A stretch of DNA of 64,000 nt from Actinomyces sp. HPA0247 (GTDB taxonomy: Bacteria > Actinomycetota > Actinomycetes > Actinomycetales > Actinomycetaceae): the NCBI GenBank assembly GCA_000411415.1, contig KE150452.1:370265-434264 (forward strand). The letters run 5' to 3'. The notes below the pieces were generated by a model. The model did no database searches, was not told the DNA's origin, and worked only from the letters and a program-made list of their open reading frames with translations. Position 1 is the first letter of the stretch; each line of letters begins with the position of its first letter. Below, in pieces: positions 51,152-61,516 of the stretch. The position numbers and the translations under genes were made by a program.

Positions 51152-52456
51152 TTACTTGGCAGGCAGGACGAGGGCCCGGCAATCCAGCTTGGTCACAAGG
51201 GACGCAGCCAGTGCACGCACGTCGCGGGCTTCGACCGCGTCGAACTCTGCGAGGGACTCGTCGATAGGACGGTAGCGTCCGATGATCTCCGAGCGGCCCA
51301 GGCGCATCATGCGCGACCAGTTGTCTTCCAACCCCAGGACGACACCGCCACGTACCTGTCCGCGCACGCGTGTCATCTCCTCCTCGGTCGGGCCCTCTGC
51401 TGCCAACTCCTCCAGCTGTGCGCGCATGATGGCCTCGACCTCGTCGACCTTGTCGGGGCTGCAGCCCGCATACATGCCGAAGGTACCCGTGTCCGAGTAG
51501 GCAACATCGAAAGCGTAGGTTGTGTAGGCCAAGCCGCGCTTTTCGCGCACCTCCTGGAAGAGGCGCGACGACATGGATCCACCCAGGACCGACAGCAGGA
51601 CACTCATGGTCGGGCCCGCCGGGTCCGTCGCCGACAGGCCCTCGCACCCGATGATGACGTGCGCCTGGGTGACGTCGCGTCGGCGGGTAATGTCCTTGTC
51701 GTGTTCGGCAATCGGGCTCGGGGCAGTCGATCGACGAGGCCGGGGCGAGGCCGCACTGCGCCCATCCCAAGGAGATCCATCCAGGGCGGCCTGCACGCGC
51801 TCGCACACTGATTCGTGGTCGACGTTACCGGCGGCGGCAACAATGAGAGACGAGGGGCCGTAGTGAGCCTGGTAGTGCTCCCACACGTCGGCGCGCTCGA
51901 CCTCGCGGATCGCCTGAGCCGTACCACCCACAGGGCGCCCGATCGGACGGTCGCCATGGACGGCCAGCTGGAAGGCATCGTGAACCGTATCGGTCGGCGA
52001 ATCTTCCCCCATCGCCAGTTCGTCCAGGATGACGCCGCGTTCCATCGAAAAGTCATCCTCATCCAGGCGGGAGTCAGTGACCATGTCGGCCAGCATCTCG
52101 ATCGCCATGTCGAGGTCCGCGTCACGCACGCGCGCCCAGTATGCCGTATGCTCGCGCGCAGTTTCTGCGTTCGACTCGCCGCCCACGCTATCGAAAGCGA
52201 CAGCGATATCGAGCGCAGAACGCTTGTTCGTGCCCTTGAACAGAAGATGCTCCAGGAAGTGCGTCGACCCGGCCGTACGAGGCCCCTCATCGCGCGAGCC
52301 CACGGGCACCCACAGAGAGACTCCCGCGCTCTTCGTCGCCGGGATCATCTGGGTCAGAACGCGCGTCCCAGCTCCCAGGATCGTGCGTTCAATGCGGGTG
52401 TCGCCGTCCTCGATGGACAGGTGCGCCTCGTCGAGCGGCAGTGGCTTGGGGGTCAT
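51152..52456 (-). CDS. M16-family zinc peptidase
   Basis: 434 residues from the ATG at 52456, with GAGGAG 5 bases upstream. Inverted zinc motif HFLEH near residue 65 plus the downstream Glu in ETAREHTAYWA, followed by the second, inactive M16 half (VREKRGLAYTTYAFD...). It belongs to the processing-peptidase-like group (PqqL/YmxG type). In Gram-positive genomes this gene commonly follows pnp, as here, 131 bases downstream. Substrate unknown; it may act on small peptides or processed surface proteins. Confidence 0.9.
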   Translation of the reverse strand: MTPKPLPLDEAHLSIEDGDTRIERTILGAGTRVLTQMIPATKSAGVSLWVPVGSRDEGPRTAGSTHFLEHLLFKGTNKRSALDIAVAFDSVGGESNAETAREHTAYWARVRDADLDMAIEMLADMVTDSRLDEDDFSMERGVILDELAMGEDSPTDTVHDAFQLAVHGDRPIGRPVGGTAQAIREVERADVWEHYQAHYGPSSLIVAAAGNVDHESVCERVQAALDGSPWDGRSAASPRPRRSTAPSPIAEHDKDITRRRDVTQAHVIIGCEGLSATDPAGPTMSVLLSVLGGSMSSRLFQEVREKRGLAYTTYAFDVAYSDTGTFGMYAGCSPDKVDEVEAIMRAQLEELAAEGPTEEEMTRVRGQVRGGVVLGLEDNWSRMMRLGRSEIIGRYRPIDESLAEFDAVEARDVRALAASLVTKLDCRALVLPAK

Positions 52457-52523
52457 ACTTCTCCTCTTGCATCCCTTGATCGGGACTAGGCACGAAACGT
52501 TCACAGTGTAGCCGCAAAAAGGC

Positions 52524-52564
52524 CGGTGGCCGGGCGGAGCACACGCCCCATCCCGACCACCGGT
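52524..52564 (-). terminator. Rho-independent terminator after pnp
   Basis: CCGGTGG (52524-52530) pairs with CCACCGG (52558-52564), with further GC pairing inside, and CCTTTTTGC follows on the minus strand. It should separate most pnp transcripts from the M16 gene. Confidence 0.8.
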
Positions 52565-52587
52565 CCGATTCAGCTAGCGGGAGCTAC

Positions 52588-54942
52588 TCACTCCTCGGAA
52601 GCGCCCTCTTCACGCTCGTCATCACGGCGACGACGGGTGCGGGTGCGGGGGCGACGCTCGCGACGCTCGGAGCGATCACGACGCTCACGACGCTCACGAC
52701 GCTGCTCGGCCTGCTCGCCCTCGGGGGCCTCAAGCTCACCGGCCTCGCCGTCGATGACGGCGTGCAGGCTCAGCTTGCCGCGGTCGCCGATCTCAGCGAT
52801 CTCAACCTCGACCTGCTGGCCGACCTGCAGGACGTCGTCCACCGAGTCGATGCGCTTGCCGCCCACGAGGCGACGCACCTGCGAGATGTGCAGGAGGCCG
52901 TCCTTGCCGGGGGTCAGCGACACGAAGGCGCCGAACGACGTGGTCTTGACGACCGTGCCGACGAAACGCTCGCCGACCTCGGGCATCTGCGGGTTCGCAA
53001 TCTGGTTGACCATCGTGCGGGCAGCCTCGGCGGAGGCGCCATCGGAGGAGGCGATGTAGACGGTGCCGTCGTCCTCGATGGTGACATCGGCGCCGGTCTC
53101 GTCCTGGATCTGGTTGATCATCTTGCCCTTGGGGCCAATGACCTCGCCGATCTTATCGACGGGGACCTTGACGGTGATGATACGAGGAGCGTTGGGGCTC
53201 ATCTCATCGGGGCCGTCAATCGCCTGGTTGATGAGGTCGAGGATCGCCAGGCGGGCGTCGCGGGCCTGGGCCAGCGCGCCGCGCAGCACCTGGGAGTCGA
53301 TGCCGTCGAGCTTGGTGTCCAGCTGCAGGGCCGTGATGAAGTCACGGGTACCGGCAACCTTGAAGTCCATGTCGCCGAAGCCGTCCTCGGCGCCCAGGAT
53401 GTCGGTCAGGGTAACAGCCTTGAACTGGCCGTCGACCTCGCCCGTCATGAGGCCCATCGCGATGCCCGCGACGGGGGCGCGCAGCGGCACGCCGGCCTGG
53501 AGGAGGGACAGGGTCGAGGCGCAGACGGAGCCCATCGAGGAGGAGCCGTTGGAGCCCATGGTCTCGGAGACCTGACGGATCGCGTAGGGGAAGTCCTCAC
53601 GCGACGGCAGGACGGGAACCAGAGCGCGCTCAGCAAGGTCGCCGTGGCCGATCTCGCGGCGCTTCGGGGAGCCGACGCGGCCGACCTCACCCGTGGAGAA
53701 CGGGGGGAAGTTGTACTGGTGCATGTAACGCTTGGCGTTGACGGGCGACAGGTTGTCGATCTGCTGCTCCATGCGCAGCATCGCCAGGGTGGTGACACCC
53801 AGGATCTGGGTCTCGCCGCGCTGGAAGAGGGCGGAGCCATGCACGCGGGGCAGGACCTCGACCTCGGCGGACAGGGAACGGATCTGGCGCGGCGTACGGC
53901 CGTCCATGCGGATCTCTTCGCGCAGGGTGCGGTTACGGATCGTTGCCTTCTCGAGCGAGCGGAAAGCAGCCTTGAGGGCCTTCTCCGACTCGGGGAAGCG
54001 CTCGGCCAGAGCGCCCAGCATCTCTTCCTTGACGGCGTCGACGGCCTCGTCGCGGGCGAGCTTGCCCTCGGTCAGCAGGGCCTGAGCGATCTTCTCGGCC
54101 GCGTACTCCTCGACCGCCGCGTACTCTTCGTCGGTGTAGTCCAGGAACAGCGGGAAGTCGGCGGTCTCCTTGGAGGCCTTCTCGGCCACCTTGATCTGAG
54201 CCTCGCACAGCGCCTTGATGAAGGGCTTGGCGGCCTCGAGGCCGTCGGCCACGACATCTTCGGTGGGGGCGGTGGCACCAGCCTGAATGAGCTCCCACTC
54301 ATTCTTGCCGCCGCCGGCCTCAACCATCATGATCGCGACATCTTCGGAGCCGTCTTCCTTGGTGACGATGCGGCCCGCGACAACGATGTTGAACACGGAA
54401 CGCTCGAGCTCGCTCCAGCGCGGGAACGCGACCCACTGGTCATCGATCAGGGCCAGGCGGGTGCCGCCGATCGGGCCCGTGAAGGGCAGACCAGCGATCT
54501 GGGTGGACATGGACGCGGCGTTGATCGCCAGAACGTCGTAGGCGTCGTCCGGATCGATCGTCAGGACGGTCTCGACGACCTGAACCTCGTTGCGCAGGCC
54601 CTTGACGAAGCCGGGGCGCAGCGGGCGGTCGATGAGGCGGGCGGCCAGGATGGCCTCGGTGCCCGCGCGGCCTTCGCGGCGGAAGAAGGAACCGGGAATG
54701 CGACCCGCGGCGTACTGACGCTCTTCAACGTCGACGGTCAGCGGGAAGAAGTCGAACTGGTCCTTGGGGTTCTTGCCCACCGTGGTGGCGGACAGAACGG
54801 TGGTGGAATCGTCCAGGTAGGCCAGGGCAGAACCCGCGGCCTGCTTGGCGAGACGGCCGGTTTCGAAGCGCACGACGCGCTTGCCGAAACGGCCGTTATC
54901 GATAATCGCCTCTGCGGCGATGATGTCGGAGCCTTCCATCAT
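52588..54942 (-). CDS. pnp: Polynucleotide phosphorylase
   Basis: Phosphorolytic 3'-5' exoribonuclease of mRNA decay. 784 residues; AAGGAG 12 bases before the first ATG (a second ATG follows directly). Two RNase PH domains ([19 protein letters not shown] near residue 86; [17 protein letters not shown] and [18 protein letters not shown] in the second), an all-helical linker, KH domain ([19 protein letters not shown] near 600) and S1 domain ([19 protein letters not shown] near 670). The last 50 residues are a strongly Arg/Glu-rich tail ([17 protein letters not shown]), likely RNA-binding. Follows rpsO as in most bacteria. Confidence 0.96.
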   Translation of the reverse strand: MMEGSDIIAAEAIIDNGRFGKRVVRFETGRLAKQAAGSALAYLDDSTTVLSATTVGKNPKDQFDFFPLTVDVEERQYAAGRIPGSFFRREGRAGTEAILAARLIDRPLRPGFVKGLRNEVQVVETVLTIDPDDAYDVLAINAASMSTQIAGLPFTGPIGGTRLALIDDQWVAFPRWSELERSVFNIVVAGRIVTKEDGSEDVAIMMVEAGGGKNEWELIQAGATAPTEDVVADGLEAAKPFIKALCEAQIKVAEKASKETADFPLFLDYTDEEYAAVEEYAAEKIAQALLTEGKLARDEAVDAVKEEMLGALAERFPESEKALKAAFRSLEKATIRNRTLREEIRMDGRTPRQIRSLSAEVEVLPRVHGSALFQRGETQILGVTTLAMLRMEQQIDNLSPVNAKRYMHQYNFPPFSTGEVGRVGSPKRREIGHGDLAERALVPVLPSREDFPYAIRQVSETMGSNGSSSMGSVCASTLSLLQAGVPLRAPVAGIAMGLMTGEVDGQFKAVTLTDILGAEDGFGDMDFKVAGTRDFITALQLDTKLDGIDSQVLRGALAQARDARLAILDLINQAIDGPDEMSPNAPRIITVKVPVDKIGEVIGPKGKMINQIQDETGADVTIEDDGTVYIASSDGASAEAARTMVNQIANPQMPEVGERFVGTVVKTTSFGAFVSLTPGKDGLLHISQVRRLVGGKRIDSVDDVLQVGQQVEVEIAEIGDRGKLSLHAVIDGEAGELEAPEGEQAEQRRERRERRDRSERRERRPRTRTRRRRDDEREEGASEE

Positions 54943-55087
54943 GGGGCGTTTCTCCTTGGGTTGTTGGTGTCGCGCTCCACTTCGGCCTTCGATCGAAGCC
55001 CACGGATTAACGCTCCGTAGGCCACTGTCGAAAACCGGCGGCTTGTGCGCGAAAAATAACGGTTTGCCCGAGGCGGGCGTGTGAAAA

Positions 55088-55119
55088 CCGGCCCGTCTCC
55101 GCTACGGGAGGCGGGCCGG
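55088..55119 (-). terminator. Rho-independent terminator after rpsO
   Basis: A 13-pair stem (CCGGCCCG-T-CTCC with its complement, one G-T pair) and a 6-base loop, followed on the minus strand by TTTTC. It begins 7 bases beyond the rpsO stop. Confidence 0.88.
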
Positions 55120-55126
55120 CCCAAAA

Positions 55127-55396
55127 TCAGCGGCGCAGGCCGAGACGCTCGATGAGCGAGCGGTAACGCTCGATGTCGATGTCAGCCAGGTAACCCAGCA
55201 GGCGGCGACGACGGCCGACCAGCAGCAGCAGGCCACGACGGGAGTGGTGGTCGTGCGTGTGGGTCTTGAAGTGCTCGGTCAGATCCTTGATGCGGCGGGT
55301 CAGCAGCGCGATCTGCACCTCGGGGGAACCGGTGTCGCCCTCGTGGGTCGCGTACTCGGCGATGATCTGGTCCTTGACGTCCTTGCTCAGCGGCAC
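55127..55396 (-). CDS. rpsO: Ribosomal protein S15
   Basis: 89 residues, the exact family length, from the GTG at 55396, with AAAGGAG 6 bases upstream; a longer frame exists but S15 begins [15 protein letters not shown]. Signatures: [37 protein letters not shown] and the C-terminal [20 protein letters not shown]. It binds 16S rRNA helices 20-22 and nucleates the platform. A small GGCCG/CGGCC hairpin lies about 60 bases upstream in the leader, a possible autoregulatory element. Confidence 0.97.
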   Translation of the reverse strand: MPLSKDVKDQIIAEYATHEGDTGSPEVQIALLTRRIKDLTEHFKTHTHDHHSRRGLLLLVGRRRRLLGYLADIDIERYRSLIERLGLRR

Positions 55397-55636
55397 AGGC
55401 TTCTCCTTTGTTTTCGTTGCGCGGGGCATCCGGGCTTCTCCCGGATGCTGACGGTCCGCGGCCGGTGTACGGCCTTTCTACAGTAGCACGCCACCCGCCT
55501 TGTTCCCACAGTGAGCGACCAACCTAACGATTCCGCTCATCAGCGAGGCCAATGCCCCTCCCCTGCTCGCTGACCCCAGGCCCCGGGCGGGGTGGGTGCG
55601 CCCCGTAGCGCTGGGCGAGCCGTGAGGGAGGGCCCG

Positions 55637-56626
55637 CTATCGGGCGGTGACGGAATCCGGGTCGACGCGCCCGGCGACGCCGATACCGAGGACGGATGCG
55701 GTCTGACGCAGGTCATCGTCCATCTGGGTCAGCAACCCATCGAGGGAGTCGAAGGACATCATCGGGCGGATGCGCGACACGAAGGTCACAGCAATGCGTT
55801 CGCCGTAGAGGTTCAGGTCCGAGCGGCCCAGGACGTGGGCCTCGACGGTGCGCTCCTCGCCGTTGAACTGAGGGTTGGTTCCCACGGAAATGGCAGCGGG
55901 AAGGAACTCAGCGGACTGCGTGCCGGGCACTGCGCGAACGACCCAGCCAGCGTAGACACCGTCGGCGGGGATCACGCCTTCGACGTCCTCGGACAGGTTC
56001 GCGGTCGGGAAGCCGAGTGTGCGGCCACGCTTGAAGCCGTGGCAGACGGTGCCGCGGATGCGATGGAGGTGCCCGAGGACTCGGGCGGCACCGGAGACGT
56101 CTCCGACTGCCAGGAGCTCACGTACCCAGGAAGAGGACCAGCGCCGTCCTTCGGGCGCCTCAATGTCGGTGACGGTAATAACACCAAATCCGTAGCGGCT
56201 TCCCAGCTCACGCAGCGTGTCGATCGTCCCCGCGTTGCCACGTCCGAAGCGGAAGTCTTCGCCGACGACGACCTCGCGGGCACCACAGCGCTCCACGAGG
56301 TATTCGTAGACGAATTCCTCGGGCTCGAGGCTGTAGACACTCGCGTCATAGTGCGCGACGAGCGTCGCGTCCAGGCCGGCCGCAGCCATCGCGTCGAGGC
56401 GGTCACGCAGCGGGGAGATGAGCTGGAGGCCCACCTCGGGCTTGTGTACCTGGATGGGGTGCGGGTCGAAGGTGATGGCCACCGCGTCGATTCCCAGCTT
56501 GTGGGCGCGCTCAATGCACGTGGAGACGACCTTCTTGTGTCCGTTGTGCATGCCATCGAAATTGCCAATGGTGACGACACTGGCCTCGTTGCCGGGAATG
56601 TCAGAGAGGGAATACCAGACGTTCAT
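55637..56626 (-). CDS. ribF: Bifunctional riboflavin kinase/FAD synthetase
   Basis: Phosphorylates riboflavin to FMN and adenylates FMN to FAD. 329 residues from the ATG at 56626 (AAAGAGA upstream); the longer frame is antisense to truB. The N-terminal nucleotidyltransferase has SVVTIGNFDGMHNGHKKVV near residue 17 and FVYEYLVERCGAREVVVGEDF; the C-terminal kinase has GRTLGFPTANL near 208 and GTNPQFNGEERTVEAHVL. It follows truB in the standard rbfA-truB-ribF order. Confidence 0.94.
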   Translation of the reverse strand: MNVWYSLSDIPGNEASVVTIGNFDGMHNGHKKVVSTCIERAHKLGIDAVAITFDPHPIQVHKPEVGLQLISPLRDRLDAMAAAGLDATLVAHYDASVYSLEPEEFVYEYLVERCGAREVVVGEDFRFGRGNAGTIDTLRELGSRYGFGVITVTDIEAPEGRRWSSSWVRELLAVGDVSGAARVLGHLHRIRGTVCHGFKRGRTLGFPTANLSEDVEGVIPADGVYAGWVVRAVPGTQSAEFLPAAISVGTNPQFNGEERTVEAHVLGRSDLNLYGERIAVTFVSRIRPMMSFDSLDGLLTQMDDDLRQTASVLGIGVAGRVDPDSVTAR

Positions 56627-56636
56627 GAGTCTCTTT

Positions 56637-57689
56637 CTAGAAAACCAGGACGGTACGCAGGCGCGCCTCATCAATGCGAAGCAGACCCAGGACGGTGCCG
56701 TCCGGCGCGAGCGCAGCGATCGGCGAGGCTTCCTCCTCGGACGAGCCGTTCGGGCGATAGCCAGCCTCGGTCGCCCACTGCGCCAGTTCACCGCGCGAAC
56801 GCCGGGGGGCCTGACCATGAGCGAACGCTCCGGCCTCGGCCTCGGTCAGGAGGAGAGTGGGGAACATGGTGCGCGCGGCCTCCCCCAGGGGGACGAGGGG
56901 CAGGATCGGTTCCGCCTCCGGCTCTCCTTCCGGGGTGGCTGCCTCGACAGCAGCGCCCAGCTCGTCGAGCGTCATTGCCGACTCCACGGGTATGTCACCC
57001 ACGCGCGTGCGACGTAGCGCGGTCAGATGGGCACCCACGCCGAGCGCCTCACCGGCGTCGCGCGCAAGGGCGCGCACGTATGTGCCCGAGGAACACTCGA
57101 CGACCACGTCAACATCCACGACGCTCACGGGTCCCGAGGGCAACTCAGCGTTAGGCACGTTCTCTCCGTCGGCCTCGTCACGGACATACTCCGCGGGGCG
57201 CGGGGGCGCCAGGACCTCCAGGCGCGAAATGCGCACCGGACGCGCCGCCAGTTCGACGTCCTCGCCCGCGCGGGCAAGCGCGTAGGCGCGTTTTCCATTC
57301 ACCTTGATCGCCGAGACCGTGGAGGGAACCTGCATGATGTCCCCGCGCAGAGGTGCGAGCGCCGACTCAAGCTCCTCCTCACTCAGCGAGGAACAGCCCA
57401 CGGCTGCGGTCGCGACACCTTCTGCATCGTCTGTGTTGGTAGCGACGCCGAAGCGGATCGTCGCCCGATATTCCTTCGAATGTCCACTCACCCAGGTGAG
57501 CAGCTTCGTTGCCTTGCCAATGCCGATCACGAGGACTCCCGTCGCCATCGGGTCCAGGGTGCCACCGTGCCCCACCTTGCGGGTGTGGGCCAGTCGTCGC
57601 ACGCGTGAGACCACGTCGTGGCTGGTGAGCCCCTGCGGCTTGTCGATAACGACGAGGCCGGGGCGCGGATTATCGGGTCGACGAGCCAT
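56637..57689 (-). CDS. truB: TruB, tRNA pseudouridine-55 synthase
   Basis: Makes pseudouridine 55 in the T-loop of tRNAs. 350 residues from the ATG at 57689, just after rbfA. GLVVIDKPQGLTSHDVVSRVR at the start, catalytic Asp in KVGHGGTLDPMATGVL near residue 46, YRATIRFGVATNTDDAEG, and the ECSSGTYVRALARDAGEALG motif. A C-terminal extension beyond residue 280 (PRRSRGELAQWATEAGY...) includes a PUA-like part. Its ribosome binding site is weak, suggesting coupling to rbfA. Confidence 0.94.
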   Translation of the reverse strand: MARRPDNPRPGLVVIDKPQGLTSHDVVSRVRRLAHTRKVGHGGTLDPMATGVLVIGIGKATKLLTWVSGHSKEYRATIRFGVATNTDDAEGVATAAVGCSSLSEEELESALAPLRGDIMQVPSTVSAIKVNGKRAYALARAGEDVELAARPVRISRLEVLAPPRPAEYVRDEADGENVPNAELPSGPVSVVDVDVVVECSSGTYVRALARDAGEALGVGAHLTALRRTRVGDIPVESAMTLDELGAAVEAATPEGEPEAEPILPLVPLGEAARTMFPTLLLTEAEAGAFAHGQAPRRSRGELAQWATEAGYRPNGSSEEEASPIAALAPDGTVLGLLRIDEARLRTVLVF

Positions 57690-57694
57690 GAGGG

Positions 57695-58144
57695 TCAGGC
57701 CCAATCCTTCTCGGCGTCGTCCTCTTCGTCATCGTGACGGTAGGGGTCGGCGTCGCCGGCGTAGGTGGCACCGGCGGAGGCGGCCGCGATGGCCTCGTCC
57801 TTCGCCTTGGCCTTCGCCAGCGCATCCTCGAGCGCAGCGGCGCTTTCGGGCAGCGCATCGGGAATGAATTCCAGGGTCGGAGTCAGACGCAGGCCCAGAG
57901 CCTTGCCCACACGCGAGCGGAACAGGCCCTGCGCGGATGCGAAGGCTCGTGCGGCCTTCTCACGCTGCTCGTCATCGCCGAGCACCGTGTAGAAGATGGA
58001 CGCGTGCTGCAGGTCGCCCGTCACGCGCACGTCCGTGATCGTCACGAGCTCCAGGCGGGGATCCTTCACCTGGCGTCCAATCATCGACGCGACAGTCTGC
58101 AGGATTCGCTCCTGCACCTTACGAACGCGAGCTTCGTCAGCCAT
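57695..58144 (-). CDS. rbfA: Ribosome-binding factor A
   Basis: KH-type factor for 30S maturation. 149 residues from the ATG at 58144, which has AAAGGAGG upstream. [19 protein letters not shown] opens the fold, then [30 protein letters not shown] (two parts) and [19 protein letters not shown]. The last 40 residues are an Ala/Asp/Glu-rich extension ending AEKDWA. It follows infB after a hairpin. Confidence 0.93.
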   Translation of the reverse strand: MADEARVRKVQERILQTVASMIGRQVKDPRLELVTITDVRVTGDLQHASIFYTVLGDDEQREKAARAFASAQGLFRSRVGKALGLRLTPTLEFIPDALPESAAALEDALAKAKAKDEAIAAASAGATYAGDADPYRHDDEEDDAEKDWA

Positions 58145-58197
58145 CGCGCCCTCCTTTCGGGCACTCACGCCCTTGTCGAAACACTAGATGAGAGAAG

Positions 58198-58227
58198 ATC
58201 GGGGTCCGAGCATGCCCGGACCCCGAT
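58198..58227 (-). terminator. Hairpin between infB and rbfA
   Basis: ATCGGGGTCCG and CGGACCCCGAT pair over 11 bases around an 8-base loop, with TCTTCTCTC following on the minus strand. It lies 16 bases after infB and could partly uncouple infB from rbfA, truB and ribF. Confidence 0.7.
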
Positions 58228-58243
58228 ACTTCACGCCACGGAC

Positions 58244-61048
58244 TCAGTCACGAGCCTTCTCGCGCATCTCCCAGGTCTCAATGACGTCGCCCTCGGCGAT
58301 GTCCTTGTAACCCAGCGTGATACCGCACTCGTAGCCCTCGCGGACCTCGGTGACGTCGTCCTTCTCGCGACGCAGGGACGCGATCTCGAGGTTGTCGGCG
58401 ACAACGACGCCGTCGCGCACCAGGCGCGCCTTGGTGCCACGCTTGATCGTGCCAGAACGGACGATCGAACCGGCGATGTTGCCGAACTTGCCGGAGCGGA
58501 AGACCTGACGGATCTCCGCAGTGCCCAGCTGGACCTCCTCGTAGATCGGCTTGAGCATGCCCTTGAGGGCCGCCTCAATATCGTCGATCGCAGAGTAGAT
58601 GACGTTGTAGTACTTGATCTCGACGCCCTCGGCATCCGCCATCTCGGCCACGCGCTCGGCGGGTCGGACGTTGAAGCCGATGATGACCGCGTTGTCGACG
58701 GTCGCCAGGTTGACGTCGTTCTGCGTAATCGCACCGACACCGCGGTGGATGATACGCAGCGCAACCTCGTCGCCCACGTCGATGCGCAGCAGCGAGTCTT
58801 CCAGGGCCTCGACAGCGCCGGACACGTCGCCCTTGATGACCAGGTTGAGGGTGTCGACCTCGCCCTCGGCCAGGACCTTGTCGAAGTCCTCCAGGGAGAC
58901 GCGCTTGCGGCGCTTGGCCAGCAGGGCCTGACGCTCGGCAGCCTCACGCTTGTCGGCGATCTGGCGGGCCGTGCGGTCGTCGGGCGCAACCAGGAAGGAA
59001 TCGCCGGCGCGCGGGACGGACGTGAGACCGAGGACCGCGACGGGGGTCGACGGACCGGCCTCGGAGACGTCGTGACCGGCGTCGTCGAACATGGCGCGCA
59101 CGCGGCCGTAGGACGAGCCGACCACCAGAGAGTCGCCCACGTGGAGCGTGCCGCGCTGGACCAGCATGGTCGCGACGGCGCCGCGGCCCTTGTCCAGGTT
59201 CGCTTCGATGGCCACACCGCGCGCGTCGGTCTGGGGGTTGGCCTCGAGGGTCAGCGCCGCGTCGGCGGTCAGCAGGACGGCCTCCAGCAGCTCGCGGATA
59301 CCCGTGCGCTGCTTAGCGGAGATGTTGACGAACATGACGTCGCCGCCGTACTCCTCCGCGACCAGGCCGTACTCGGTGAGCTGGGAACGGATCTTCTCCG
59401 GGTTCGCCGTGTCCTTATCGACCTTGTTAACCGCGACGACGATCGGAACACCGGCCGCCTGTGCGTGGTTGATGGCCTCAACCGTCTGGGGCATCACACC
59501 GTCATCGGCCGCGACCACGAGGATCGCGATATCGGTGACCTGCGCGCCACGGGCACGCATAGCCGTGAAGGCTTCGTGACCGGGGGTATCGATAAAGGTG
59601 ATCGGGCGGGCGGTGCCGTCCTCAGCCTTGACGGTGACCTGGTAGGCGCCGATGTGCTGGGTGATGCCACCGTGTTCGGTGTCGACGACGTCCGTGTGGC
59701 GGATCGCGTCGAGCAGCTTGGTCTTACCGTGGTCGACGTGACCCATGACGGTAACGACCGGCGGACGGGGCTGCATATTCTCGGCGTCGTCGAGCTCTTC
59801 GGCCTCGAGGTCGATGTCGAAGGACTCGAGCAGCTCACGGTCCTCGTCCTCGGGGGAGACGACCTTGACGTCGTAGCCGAGCTCCGCGCCCAGCGCCTCG
59901 AAGGTGTCCTGGTCGAGGGACTGCGTGGCGGTCGCCATCTCGCCCAGGGCGAAGAGGACCGTCACAAGCGCTGCGGGATTGACGTCAATCTTCTCGGCGA
60001 GGTCAGCAAGGGATGCGCCCTGACGGATGCGGATCTGCGCGCCGTTACCGCGCGGGATCGAGACACCGCCGATGACGGGTGCGTTCTGCTGCTCGTACTC
60101 TTGGCGCTTCGCGCGCTTCGACTTACGTCCGCGCTGCGAGCGGCCACCTCCGCGGCCGAATGCGCCCGGCGTCGAGCCGCGACCACCGCGGCCACCGCCG
60201 CGGGGACCGCCGAAGCCGCCGCCGTTGTTCTGAGGACCGCCGGCGCCTGCACCTGCGCCACCGGGACGGCCATTGCCGCGACCGCGGCCACCGCCGCGAC
60301 CGCCGCGCTCTCCACCACCGTTACCGGAAGCAGCATTACGAGCGAAGTTCGCCTGGCCGGGCATCATGCCCGGGTTCGGGCGGTTACCACCGGGGCGCGG
60401 AGCGCCGGGACGGGGACCGCCGTTACCGGAGGCACCCGAACGCGCAGCGCCGGGACGCGGGCCACCGTTGCCCGAGGCTCCCGGACGCGGCCCACCGGGG
60501 CGAGGACCACCGGAGCCACCCGGACGGGGCATGCCCTGGGAGGAGGCGTACGGGTTGTTGCCCGGGCGCGGGCCACCGGGGCGAGGGCCACCGGGACGAG
60601 CCGGACGAGGGGCATCGTTACGACGCGGCGCGGGCTTGGGAGCGTTAGCGTCCGCAGGCTTGCGGCCCGCGGGCTTGGGGGCCCCTTCGGGCTTCTTGCC
60701 GCGAGGCTTGGGAGCACTCTTGGGGGCCGCAGTGGGCTTCGGCGCGCCAGGCTTGGGGACGCCAGCCTTGGGTGCGGCAGCCTTGGGTGCCGCGTCGGCG
60801 GGGGCAGCAGCCTTCTTCGCAGCGGGCTTGGCCGCGCTGGGCTTGGGGGCCTTGGCGGCGGGCTTTGCATCCGCCTTCTTGGTCTTGGGGGTCGCCGCGA
60901 ACTTCTCGCGCATCTGCCGCACGACGGGCGGTTCGAGCGAGGACGAGGACGACTTGACGAATTCACCTGCTTCCTTCAGGTGACCCATCAGTTCTTTGCT
61001 GGTGATTCCGAGCTCTTTGGCGAGCTCGTGGACACGCAACTTTGCCAC
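58244..61048 (-). CDS. infB: Translation initiation factor IF-2
   Basis: GTPase that brings fMet-tRNA to the 30S subunit. 934 residues; GTG start with GGAG 5 bases upstream. N-terminal IF2_N helix domain ([20 protein letters not shown]) is followed by a long disordered segment: Ala/Pro/Lys-rich to about residue 140, then many [15 protein letters not shown] repeats to about 230 and Gly/Arg-rich sequence to about 305. A second IF2_N motif ([19 protein letters not shown]) precedes the G domain: G1 [12 protein letters not shown] near 432, G3 DTPGHEAF, G4 NKVDK. Domains II-IV complete the C-terminus. Confidence 0.96.
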   Translation of the reverse strand: MAKLRVHELAKELGITSKELMGHLKEAGEFVKSSSSSLEPPVVRQMREKFAATPKTKKADAKPAAKAPKPSAAKPAAKKAAAPADAAPKAAAPKAGVPKPGAPKPTAAPKSAPKPRGKKPEGAPKPAGRKPADANAPKPAPRRNDAPRPARPGGPRPGGPRPGNNPYASSQGMPRPGGSGGPRPGGPRPGASGNGGPRPGAARSGASGNGGPRPGAPRPGGNRPNPGMMPGQANFARNAASGNGGGERGGRGGGRGRGNGRPGGAGAGAGGPQNNGGGFGGPRGGGRGGRGSTPGAFGRGGGRSQRGRKSKRAKRQEYEQQNAPVIGGVSIPRGNGAQIRIRQGASLADLAEKIDVNPAALVTVLFALGEMATATQSLDQDTFEALGAELGYDVKVVSPEDEDRELLESFDIDLEAEELDDAENMQPRPPVVTVMGHVDHGKTKLLDAIRHTDVVDTEHGGITQHIGAYQVTVKAEDGTARPITFIDTPGHEAFTAMRARGAQVTDIAILVVAADDGVMPQTVEAINHAQAAGVPIVVAVNKVDKDTANPEKIRSQLTEYGLVAEEYGGDVMFVNISAKQRTGIRELLEAVLLTADAALTLEANPQTDARGVAIEANLDKGRGAVATMLVQRGTLHVGDSLVVGSSYGRVRAMFDDAGHDVSEAGPSTPVAVLGLTSVPRAGDSFLVAPDDRTARQIADKREAAERQALLAKRRKRVSLEDFDKVLAEGEVDTLNLVIKGDVSGAVEALEDSLLRIDVGDEVALRIIHRGVGAITQNDVNLATVDNAVIIGFNVRPAERVAEMADAEGVEIKYYNVIYSAIDDIEAALKGMLKPIYEEVQLGTAEIRQVFRSGKFGNIAGSIVRSGTIKRGTKARLVRDGVVVADNLEIASLRREKDDVTEVREGYECGITLGYKDIAEGDVIETWEMREKARD

Positions 61049-61184
61049 ATTTCTCCATTCCGGAAGCGTCTCCGCTCCGGAGACGCCTTACTGATATTGC
61101 TGGCAGCTCATCGCTGGGTACTCATCGGGTGCCCATCAGCTTCCAACCCGCTTCCATTTTCTCGGCGTTGATGGCGCGTGGCCA

Positions 61185-61472
61185 TCACTGGTGGTTGATC
61201 AACTCCTCCACGTCGTCCCACACGTCCTCCGGAACGTTTCCCGTTCGGAATGCACGCGCGAGGCCGCGTCTGACTCGGGCTGTCTGGATACACTCCGCAT
61301 CGGGGTGAACCCAGGCGCCTCGGCCTGGAAGAGTCGCCGCCGGATCGAGGTGAATCGATCCGTCTGGCGAGCGCACGATCCGTACGAGTGCGGTTCGATG
61401 CGCGTGTGCGCCGCATCCAATGCAGGTGCGCTGGGGCCCGGAGGTGGGCACTGGCGGCACAGAATACGACAC
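61185..61472 (-). CDS. ylxR: YlxR (RnpM/DUF448) RNA-binding protein
   Basis: 95 residues; GTG start at 61472. Family features: TCIGCGAHAHRTALVRIVR with the CxGC motif at residues 17-20, DPAATLPGRGAWVHPD with GRGAW, and a C-terminal helix ARVRRGLARAFRTG. YlxR proteins bind RNA; in Bacillus the homologue modulates RNase P. It lies between nusA and infB in the conserved order. The AGGGA of its ribosome binding site is inside the 3' arm of a hairpin. Confidence 0.92.
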   Translation of the reverse strand: MSYSVPPVPTSGPQRTCIGCGAHAHRTALVRIVRSPDGSIHLDPAATLPGRGAWVHPDAECIQTARVRRGLARAFRTGNVPEDVWDDVEELINHQ

Positions 61473-61476
61473 AATT

Positions 61477-61498
61477 CCCTAGCTTAGTCCAGCTAGGG
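61477..61498 (-). promoter_or_regulatory. Hairpin covering the ylxR ribosome binding site
   Basis: CCCTAGC (61477-61483) and GCTAGGG (61492-61498) pair over 7 bases around an 8-base loop. On the mRNA the 3' arm contains the AGGG before the ylxR GTG, so folding would hide the ribosome entry site. It could also be a weak pause site after nusA. Confidence 0.5.
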
Positions 61499-61516
61499 GA
61501 TTGCTCGTCTGAGAAA

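Noticed and set aside
57734-61171. 1145-codon open frame on the plus strand opposite infB/rbfA
   Set aside because: It is antisense to well-identified genes, composed of low-complexity Arg/Gly/Thr stretches, and results from the strong third-position GC bias. Similar antisense frames opposite pnp (52762-55020), rnj (42257-44434) and ftsK (38585-40693) were rejected for the same reason.
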